A stretch of DNA of 11,506 nucleotides from Patescibacteria group bacterium (lineage in GTDB: Bacteria; Patescibacteriota; Andersenbacteria; UBA10190): assembly GCA_022574795.1 (NCBI GenBank), contig JACZRJ010000007.1, positions 1 through 11,506 on the forward strand. The letters run 5' to 3'. Shown here piece by piece: positions 5,882 through 11,506 of this stretch. Below the pieces are notes generated by a model. That model did not search any database. It worked only from the letters and a program-made list of their open reading frames with translations, and had not been told where the DNA came from. The position numbers were made by a program, and so were the translations under genes. Numbering within the stretch: position 1 is the first letter of the stretch; every line of letters starts with the position of its first letter.

Positions 5882-7816
5882 TTATTGCCCAGGCCAGGAG
5901 TGGTTGAGGAGCTGATAGAGTTGGTACTCACCTACCTGGCTGATCAGTGACCAGTTAGGACGAATTACCAGGGAGGGAAATTGTTGCCGCTCGACTGGTC
6001 CGACAATAATGTAATCAGGCGTTACTTCTGGTAGCTGGGCCAGCTCATTGGTGTAGAAAGGACCAACAGCTTGTTCTCGAGGCCGGGGGTTGCCACCGTG
6101 GCTCCAGACGTGTCCACTGGAGCCAAGATATATTGGTCGGCCGGCGAGCGAGGGCGGGCTGTTGTGATACGGGGCAGTTAGGATAACGGAGCCCGGGGCA
6201 GTTTTGCGTCTGATCTCCTCAGCAAAATCTATCGTTATCCAGTTCCAGTCTTCGTAGGCTGGGGTTGTTGGTAGCATGGTTTTCAGGAGATCAACGGCTC
6301 CAGACTGAATATGACCAATGATCAACAGCACCACCAGCAAGCTAGTAAGCAGCGGGCTGATGAGCATTGGTTTTGCAGACTTGAAATGTCTTAGCGGCCG
6401 GGTCAGGAGTCTGCTGGCTAGCCAGCCAATCAGAGGCAATGAGAAAATAAGCCAAAAGAGTAGCAATTTGTAGTTGTCCCAAATCCAGGGAGCAAAGGCA
6501 AAGACGTTGACGGCGGTGAAAATAACTAAGCCGACGCTGGCAAAGAGACGAGCGAAACGTGGCCCCTGATGAAAGAGGAGGGCGATGACGGCCAGGGGCA
6601 CGAGCAGGCCGGTGTTTTTCAACCAGAACCATACGGGGTTTTCTGAGCCCGCAGTCCAAAAGAGAGACAGGCGCAAGAAGGCCCCGGTTTCTACGGTATT
6701 GCTGGTCAGGTAATACAGCACGCCGGGGGTTCCGACAACCGCAGCAATAAAAAAGAATTTTCGCCATGATGAACCCGCCTGGTTGCCAGAAATACGCCAC
6801 CGACGACGATCGGCCATGACCAGAGCCAGTATCATGGGTACCAGAGCGATGACGGTATGGGCGTGAGCCAGGGGAAGTAAGCCAGCCAGGAGGCCGGCGG
6901 CAGCGAAGGCGCGCGGTTTATCTTTGGCCATGCCATGGAGCAGGAGTATCAATATCGTTAGGGCAGCCGGCAAGCCGAGCAAGAAGGAACGCTGAGGTAA
7001 CAGAGCCGCCATGATGATATTGGGAAAATAATAGCCAGTAACATCGTAACTAGTGCCAGCGTAATCTTGAGGCAAATGGAGCAAAAAATTGGTCACCGTA
7101 CTGGGGCTAGCTTGTAGATCAGTTAGCAGATTGAGAATACCGAGGGTGCTGCCGCTGCCAATAAGTAGGACGAGGGCAATGAGCGCGGCTGTTCGGCTGC
7201 GGGTAACTACTCGGGCAAAAATGAAGAAGAGAGTAAAAAATGTCGGCAGCAGTAGCAAGGCTGGCCAGGTTATACTAGGGGCATAGGTTGCGCCGGCGAT
7301 GAGGAGTACCCCGCTCAGGAAATCTATGAGAAATGGGTAGGTTAGTTTTTCCCCCGCCATGATGGGATTGGTTGGGGGGTTAGTTTGTCCTTCGGCAAAA
7401 GAGGTGACGACTGACATATGCCAGCCGAGGTCACCCCACGCGTTCAGGATATTAGTGTGTAGGCCTTGCTCGTTTTGATAGAGTAAGTTTGGGACGATTA
7501 CTGAGGCGAAGACGATCGAGGTGACCAGGACTCCAAGGGTTAGTCGGTCAAAGGGCAGGGCTAGCCACGTTGGCCAAGTGTTATGAATAACCAGAGCGGT
7601 AGTGCCCAGCATCATTACGGTGGCTACCCAGAGCAGCGTGACAGTCAGCGGGGTAATGAGCGAGAGTACATAGAAGCCAGTGGCAGCTACCAGCAAGCCG
7701 CTGATAGTTCCAGTAACCAGCGCAGTTACTTGGTCCGAAAAAATGTGGAGAGCAACAATTGTGGCATAGCCTAGCAAGGCTGGGGCTAAAAGTACGAGTA
7801 GCGGTAGTAGTGTCAT
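5882..7816 (-). CDS. Polytopic membrane protein, GT-C glycosyltransferase-like
   Basis: 644 aa with roughly 13-14 hydrophobic segments spread over residues 1-500 and a soluble, probably extracytoplasmic C-terminal domain (about 505-644). After the fourth segment comes a loop with GDLGWHMSVVTSFAEG (128-143) and NPPTNP, then GEKLTYPFLIDFLSG (155-169). Acidic residues in the first large outer loop are the usual catalytic feature of GT-C enzymes, which transfer sugars from polyprenyl-phosphate donors; D129 is the candidate here. Other distinctive parts are LAHAHT (316-321), PWIWDNYKLL (443-452), and in the C-terminal domain LAGRPIYLGSSGHVWSHGGN (557-576) and DYIIVGPVER (601-610). I recognise the overall GT-C architecture but not a named family, so substrate and product are unknown. 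The ATG at 7814-7816 directly precedes the first membrane segment. It is divergent from the PIG-V-like gene and stops with TAA. Confidence 0.7.
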   Translation of the reverse strand: MTLLPLLVLLAPALLGYATIVALHIFSDQVTALVTGTISGLLVAATGFYVLSLITPLTVTLLWVATVMMLGTTALVIHNTWPTWLALPFDRLTLGVLVTSIVFASVIVPNLLYQNEQGLHTNILNAWGDLGWHMSVVTSFAEGQTNPPTNPIMAGEKLTYPFLIDFLSGVLLIAGATYAPSITWPALLLLPTFFTLFFIFARVVTRSRTAALIALVLLIGSGSTLGILNLLTDLQASPSTVTNFLLHLPQDYAGTSYDVTGYYFPNIIMAALLPQRSFLLGLPAALTILILLLHGMAKDKPRAFAAAGLLAGLLPLAHAHTVIALVPMILALVMADRRRWRISGNQAGSSWRKFFFIAAVVGTPGVLYYLTSNTVETGAFLRLSLFWTAGSENPVWFWLKNTGLLVPLAVIALLFHQGPRFARLFASVGLVIFTAVNVFAFAPWIWDNYKLLLFWLIFSLPLIGWLASRLLTRPLRHFKSAKPMLISPLLTSLLVVLLIIGHIQSGAVDLLKTMLPTTPAYEDWNWITIDFAEEIRRKTAPGSVILTAPYHNSPPSLAGRPIYLGSSGHVWSHGGNPRPREQAVGPFYTNELAQLPEVTPDYIIVGPVERQQFPSLVIRPNWSLISQVGEYQLYQLLNHSWPGQ

Positions 7817-7834
7817 TTTAGAAGAGACCTGGGT

Positions 7835-7863
7835 TTAAAAATTGTCTGATTGTGCGGGATAAT
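7835..7863 (+). promoter_or_regulatory. Candidate promoter in the 139-bp divergent gap, plus strand
   Basis: TTAAAA (7835-7840) and GATAAT (7858-7863) are 17 bases apart and match the consensus at 4 and 5 of 6 positions. Transcription would start near 7870, giving a leader of about 86 nt for the PIG-V-like gene. On the minus strand the same gap contains an exact TATAAT (complement of 7903-7908) that could serve the 644-aa gene, but no recognisable -35 lies at the right distance. Confidence 0.3.
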
Positions 7864-7955
7864 GACTCATAGTAATGAGGTCGTTAGCAAAGCAACAGCT
7901 GAATTATAGGGTTGGGTGGTGAAAAAAGTAGTATGCTGTTTTTGATCATATTCAT

Positions 7956-9080
7956 ATGGGGCAACAGGTGTGGTTAGGACGATTGCAGTGGTTGCTGAGG
8001 CACGAATATGCTGAGGTAGTTTTTATCATTATTGAGGTCAGGCTACTGCTGTTTGCGGCGAGCTTATGGCTGGCGCCGATTGGGTTGTTGGCAGGCTATA
8101 GCCTCAATGATGCGTTAATTTCTCTTTGGCAGCAGTGGGATAGCAACTGGTATGTCTCGATTGCTGAGGCGGGATATGTCAGTTGGGGTTCTCAAGCATT
8201 CTTTCCTCTATATCCACTTTTGATTCGGCTCTTGGCTTTAGTAATACCCAGCGTGCATTTTGCGGCCTTACTGGTGGCTAATGTGGCGGCGGTGTTTGGT
8301 CTGTTGGTCTTCTATCTCCTCACCAAGCGGGAGCTGGGGCCAACTGTAGCGTGGTGGTCATTGATGGCCTTGTTATTATTTCCGTCGGCAGATTTTTTTG
8401 GGGCACCGTATACCGAGAGTCTTTTTCTACTGTTGTCGGTGGGAAGCTTTTATTTGGCACGACAAGGTCGCTGGCGACTCGCTGGCATTGTCGGTGGGCT
8501 GGCTGCCTTGACTCGACTCGCCGGTCTGGTCTTGTTGCCGGCGTTACTCATTGAATATTGGTTACAGAGGCGTGAGGGAGTCCGAGCGGCGCAGCAGGTG
8601 CTGTGGCTGGCCCTTATTCCTGGTGCCTTCGGGGTATATCTGCTGCTTAATTTTCTGTCGGCTGGAAGCCCGTGGCATTTTCTGGTCTTGGAACAGAGGA
8701 TCTGGAATCACCATTGGTCTTGGCCCGGGCTAGGCTTGGTGTCCTTAATTCAGCAGCCTTTGGCTGGCACACTAAGCGACATTATTGCGGATAGAATACT
8801 GTATTTGGTAGTGGCTGTGATAACAGCCGTGGCGAGCCTGGCGACTTTTTTTCGGTTGCGCCTCTCGTATGCGGTTTTCACTGGATTTACCCTTCTGATT
8901 ATTTACTCGACGACGGTGTTGATCAGCTCGCCGCGGTATGTACTTGGCGCTTTCCCAGTTTTTATGATTATTGGTCAACTGCTGGCTACAACACGATTAC
9001 GGTATGTGTGGTTGTTTGTATCAGCGGTACTATTGATCGTTATGCTGGGCCGTTACACCGCTGGGCTGTGGGCCTACTAG
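7956..9080 (+). CDS. PIG-V-like mannosyltransferase family membrane protein
   Basis: 374 aa with about nine or ten hydrophobic segments. The PIG-V family pattern is clear: QQWDSNWYVSIAEAGY (59-74) with the expected catalytic D62 just after the first membrane segment, FFPLYPLLIRL (82-92), GAPYTESLFLLLS (149-161), LAALTRLAGLVLLPALLIEYW (182-202) and SSPRYVLGAFPVF (324-336). Eukaryotic PIG-V (GPI mannosyltransferase 2) adds the second mannose to the GPI anchor from dolichol-phosphate-mannose. Bacteria have no GPI, so this protein probably transfers a hexose from a polyprenyl-phosphate donor to an unknown lipid, glycan or protein acceptor outside the membrane. The ATG at 7956 has no Shine-Dalgarno sequence. 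It lies beside the GDP-deoxyhexose pair and other GT-C proteins, suggesting surface glycan work. Its TAG stop overlaps the opposing gene's stop. Confidence 0.8.
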   Translation: MGQQVWLGRLQWLLRHEYAEVVFIIIEVRLLLFAASLWLAPIGLLAGYSLNDALISLWQQWDSNWYVSIAEAGYVSWGSQAFFPLYPLLIRLLALVIPSVHFAALLVANVAAVFGLLVFYLLTKRELGPTVAWWSLMALLLFPSADFFGAPYTESLFLLLSVGSFYLARQGRWRLAGIVGGLAALTRLAGLVLLPALLIEYWLQRREGVRAAQQVLWLALIPGAFGVYLLLNFLSAGSPWHFLVLEQRIWNHHWSWPGLGLVSLIQQPLAGTLSDIIADRILYLVVAVITAVASLATFFRLRLSYAVFTGFTLLIIYSTTVLISSPRYVLGAFPVFMIIGQLLATTRLRYVWLFVSAVLLIVMLGRYTAGLWAY

Positions 9081-10642
9081 TTTCTACTGTAGTCAATCCA
9101 GTGTAGGTGCTCGAGGAGTTTAAAGAGCCAGGGTTCTTGCCAGGGGTGGTCAATTGCGTACATAGCGGAGCCAATTGAGATTGCCAGAAGCGTTAGAGCC
9201 GTAATTTTTATTAAGCGTTTATGGAAGGTATCGGCGGCCGGTAGGAGCATCAATAGCCAGAACGGTATCAGCCACATGAACCACCGCATGCTGCTGGTTC
9301 CTCCGCCGTAGTTGCGGAGCTGAAGCGGTACTTGGAGGTAGAAGATAAGCACGATGAGAGATAACACGGTGGTGATTATGGCTAGGGGTTTGAAAGGGTG
9401 CCGTGGCTTGATGAAAGCCTGATATAGACCAACGAGGCTTAGCAGCCACAGGGGAGTTAGGGAGAAAAAGCCATGATGACCGCCAAGCATATGCCAAGCG
9501 TAACGCAGCCGGGAGGGCTCACCCCGGTCTAGTAAGTAGAGGCCTGCTCCCTCCCCATTCCAGTAACTTCCGGGAAATTGGTACCACCGGTTCCATCGTC
9601 GAAGGATGAAGCTCTCCTCAGTAACCTGCAGTTCATACACTTGTTGGTTAACGGTATCGTTGAGACGCAGATACCTGCCCAGCTTTTCCACCTTGGTTTC
9701 GGCGGAGAGCTGCTGGCCTTGCTTGGCCAGGGCATCCAGAAATTCAGGAGGCAGCGGGGCGCCGCGTTGGTTGAGACTCAAGTCTCGACTGACCGTCGCT
9801 AGCAGTTTTCCTTCCGTCATGTGTAGGTAGGGTGGTAGTAAAGTATCATGGGCAGCAACGTTGGTACCGAAGGCGACCAGGACGACAAGAGTGGCAGCAG
9901 GTATAACCGTGGTTAGGGTAAAGCGTGGTGCTTTGAGCAGTAACACTATGATTAGTCCTAGTAAGAAGGCCGTGGCTGGTAGTTCCAGGGCTGCCGCTGT
10001 CGCCGCCAGGGCTCCGGCCGCATACCCATGCCAGGCCTGACGCGAATGTTGCTGCCAGATAGCCAAGCCAAAATACGTGGCTCCTAGTGTTGCCGCGGCA
10101 GCCGGCAGGTGATTATTGAGCGTGGTTGCAAAGGTGGTGAACGAGGTGCCGAAGGCGGCGGCAGTGAAGACAAATAGTTTGCCCCAATCAGATTTGCCAT
10201 AACGCTCGAGCAGACGAGCGAAGAGTATCAGCCAGATGGTAAATAGTCCGCCATTGGTTATGATCAGCATTAGGCGGGCGGTGGCGAGAGGATGTTCCGC
10301 GAAAGATAGTCCGGTTAGTTGTTTGATGACCAAATATTCGCCAGCTAGGATAGTTGGTAGGAAGGTTGGTTTATCCGAATAGTAGTGAAGTTGACCGTCT
10401 CGACCAAGGTGCTGGATTCGATCGATCGTTCCCCAGCCGGGATTCAAGATAGTGTTATCGATGAGGTAGGTGCCTTCGTCACCTAGGGCACGGATAGTGT
10501 TGAAGCGGCTGACCGCGTTAGTACCGGCATACGGCGAAATGTTTATAATTCTTCCTACGACTAAGGCTAGGGCAGCGATGATAATGAGTTGATAGAATAG
10601 CTGACGCAGGTTGGCCGTAGTAGCTGGTTTAGCAGTATTCAT
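9077..10642 (-). CDS. Polytopic membrane protein, GT-C glycosyltransferase-like (YSDKP motif)
   Basis: 521 aa with one hydrophobic segment at about 15-35, then a large outer loop with SRFNTIRALGDEGTYLID (45-62), GWGTIDRIQHLGRDGQLHYY (69-88) and SDKPTFLPTILAGEYLVIK (89-107), followed by about ten more membrane segments. A long, mainly soluble stretch at about 265-375 separates two membrane blocks, and NYGGGTSSMRWFMWLIP (444-460) lies between late segments. An acidic first loop (D55, E56, D80s) followed by many helices is the GT-C / PMT-like plan. The SR-N-T-x-RAL-x-EGTY and YSDKP signatures resemble unnamed bacterial families; I know no characterised member, so donor and acceptor are unknown. 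The ATG is at 10640-10642; AAAGG occurs only 15 nt upstream. The stop TAG shares the CTAG at 9077-9080 with the PIG-V-like gene. It lies 89 bases after the partial gene on the same strand. Confidence 0.68.
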   Translation of the reverse strand: MNTAKPATTANLRQLFYQLIIIAALALVVGRIINISPYAGTNAVSRFNTIRALGDEGTYLIDNTILNPGWGTIDRIQHLGRDGQLHYYSDKPTFLPTILAGEYLVIKQLTGLSFAEHPLATARLMLIITNGGLFTIWLILFARLLERYGKSDWGKLFVFTAAAFGTSFTTFATTLNNHLPAAAATLGATYFGLAIWQQHSRQAWHGYAAGALAATAAALELPATAFLLGLIIVLLLKAPRFTLTTVIPAATLVVLVAFGTNVAAHDTLLPPYLHMTEGKLLATVSRDLSLNQRGAPLPPEFLDALAKQGQQLSAETKVEKLGRYLRLNDTVNQQVYELQVTEESFILRRWNRWYQFPGSYWNGEGAGLYLLDRGEPSRLRYAWHMLGGHHGFFSLTPLWLLSLVGLYQAFIKPRHPFKPLAIITTVLSLIVLIFYLQVPLQLRNYGGGTSSMRWFMWLIPFWLLMLLPAADTFHKRLIKITALTLLAISIGSAMYAIDHPWQEPWLFKLLEHLHWIDYSRN

Positions 10643-10731
10643 ATTTGGTTGGGATTACCTTTGAATGTACGTATCGGGCCAGGTTCGGCGAAGAGGAGGC
10701 GGGCCACTTTTGTTAGTAGCGCTAACAGAGT

Positions 10732-11506
10732 TTATTGAGGGCAGGTGCCATTTAGCCAGGTCAGAGTTCTTCGGATGACATAATCAAGCCGGTGTCGATA
10801 CCAGGCTAGGATTAGCGCGATAAATGGTAGGGAGAAGATCAGATGATTGTTGTGAACTTCGCGGTACGTGGCAGCAGCAATAATGAGGAGCAAGGTAAAG
10901 TGGACGGCCAGTCGTCGGTGGGGGATTGGTTGGTGAAAGTTTATCAGCAAGAAGAGTAGCGCCGAGGCCAGAAAAACAGCTGAGGGTATGAAGTGAAGTG
11001 AGTTTGGTAGGATTGCTTGGAGGCTGGTTGAATCAGGTGATTTGATCAGGACGTGGGTAAAGACATTTGCGATGAAGGCGTTGGTATCCCAAATCAGGAA
11101 CGGGATAATGGGCAATAAGCCTACGCTGACACCGCCAAAAAAGCGCCAGTTAGGTCGGCGACGAATAAACAGCCAGATAAAGAAAATAGCTGGCGCAAAT
11201 TTGGCTGAGAGTGATAAGCCAGCGAGCAGACCGGCCAGCAGCCAGAGCCGTCGGCGGGTGCTCAGGAGCGCTGCCAGGAGCAGCATGGTGGGCAAAATGT
11301 CGATGACAGTTGCCCTGAAAATTTCATCCAAAAAAAGATTGTGGGCCAGCAGGGCCGTAACGGCGAAAAGTAAGGTGGCCAGGTTTTGGCGGCTTAGTTT
11401 CTTGGTGTTGAGGGCTAGTAGTCCCAGGGCGATAACAGCTAGGGCGGTGTAGACTAGAGCAGACAGTTTGAGGCCAAGTGGTGAGCTGATAGCGTTGAGG
11501 CCAAAG
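10732..11506 (-). CDS. Partial polytopic membrane protein, GT-C-like (5' end outside window)
   Basis: The frame is open from the TAA at 10732 to the window edge (codons through 11503-11505), giving 257 C-terminal residues; a TTG at 11329-11331 exists inside it but is not the start, since coding-like hydrophobic sequence continues upstream (for example LVYTALAVIALGLLAL and TLLFAVTALLAHNLFLDEIFR). About seven hydrophobic segments alternate with short arginine-rich loops (STRRRLW, FIRRRPNWRFF, RHRLDYVIRR). The segment GLLAGLSLSAKFAPAIFFIW and the late HNNHLIFSLPFIALILAW resemble the membrane core of GT-C enzymes such as GT87/DUF2029-type mannosyltransferases, but the N-terminal catalytic loop needed to decide is missing. 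Same strand as the 521-aa gene and probably cotranscribed with it. Confidence 0.65.
   Translation of the reverse strand, partial: FGLNAISSPLGLKLSALVYTALAVIALGLLALNTKKLSRQNLATLLFAVTALLAHNLFLDEIFRATVIDILPTMLLLAALLSTRRRLWLLAGLLAGLSLSAKFAPAIFFIWLFIRRRPNWRFFGGVSVGLLPIIPFLIWDTNAFIANVFTHVLIKSPDSTSLQAILPNSLHFIPSAVFLASALLFLLINFHQPIPHRRLAVHFTLLLIIAAATYREVHNNHLIFSLPFIALILAWYRHRLDYVIRRTLTWLNGTCPQ

Noticed and set aside
10711..10727. A 6-bp hairpin (TGTTAG / CTAACA, 5-nt loop) between the partial gene and the 521-aa gene
   Set aside because: The stem is short and AT-rich and, on the coding (minus) strand, is followed by A's, not T's, so a terminator is not supported.
1..11506. Use of genetic code 25 or 4 (TGA read as glycine or tryptophan)
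   Set aside because: All genes are full length under the standard code with no in-frame TGA; recoded genomes would show frequent internal TGA codons.
1..11506. Mobile elements, CRISPR arrays, tRNA or rRNA genes, defence systems
   Set aside because: No transposase, integrase, repeat-spacer pattern, cloverleaf or known defence domain was seen on either strand.

Overview
The window (about 11.5 kb, moderate GC) reads as a compact bacterial chromosome segment with ten protein genes and no RNA genes, insertion sequences, CRISPR arrays or phage genes. The housekeeping set (DUF3048 membrane protein, holA, rpsT, truB), tight spacing, near absence of Shine-Dalgarno sequences and many orphan polytopic GT-C-type membrane proteins suggest a Patescibacteria (CPR) genome. 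This assignment is an inference from gene content and architecture; the class cannot be fixed from the sequence alone.

Left part (1-3739): a membrane-anchored DUF3048 protein and holA (DNA polymerase III delta subunit) run rightward. rpsT (ribosomal protein bS20) and truB (tRNA Psi55 synthase) run leftward towards them. The holA start codon lies in the loop of a perfect 9-bp hairpin followed by five T's, and a promoter-like sequence sits where it could instead give a leaderless mRNA.

Middle part (3684-5870): a divergent region with overlapping promoter candidates separates truB from gmd (GDP-mannose 4,6-dehydratase). gmd is followed on the same strand by an RMD-like GDP-4-keto-6-deoxymannose reductase. 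Together these two cytosolic enzymes would turn GDP-mannose into a GDP-6-deoxyhexose, most likely GDP-D-rhamnose.

Right part (5882-11506): four polytopic membrane proteins. Three are unclassified GT-C-like proteins on the minus strand (644 aa, 521 aa, and a 257-residue piece cut by the window end). One, on the plus strand, is a bacterial homologue of the PIG-V mannosyltransferase family. They probably attach sugars, drawn from polyprenyl-phosphate donors, to surface molecules outside the membrane, so the right half looks like a cell-surface glycan module. No cytosolic glycosyltransferase, polyprenyl-phosphate sugar synthase or flippase is present here, so the link between the GDP-sugar and the membrane enzymes is inferred.

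Across the window all ten genes end in TAA or TAG (six TAG, four TAA) and none in TGA, while TGA is also absent inside the reading frames. That pattern and the hairpin at the holA start are the two observations most worth following up.
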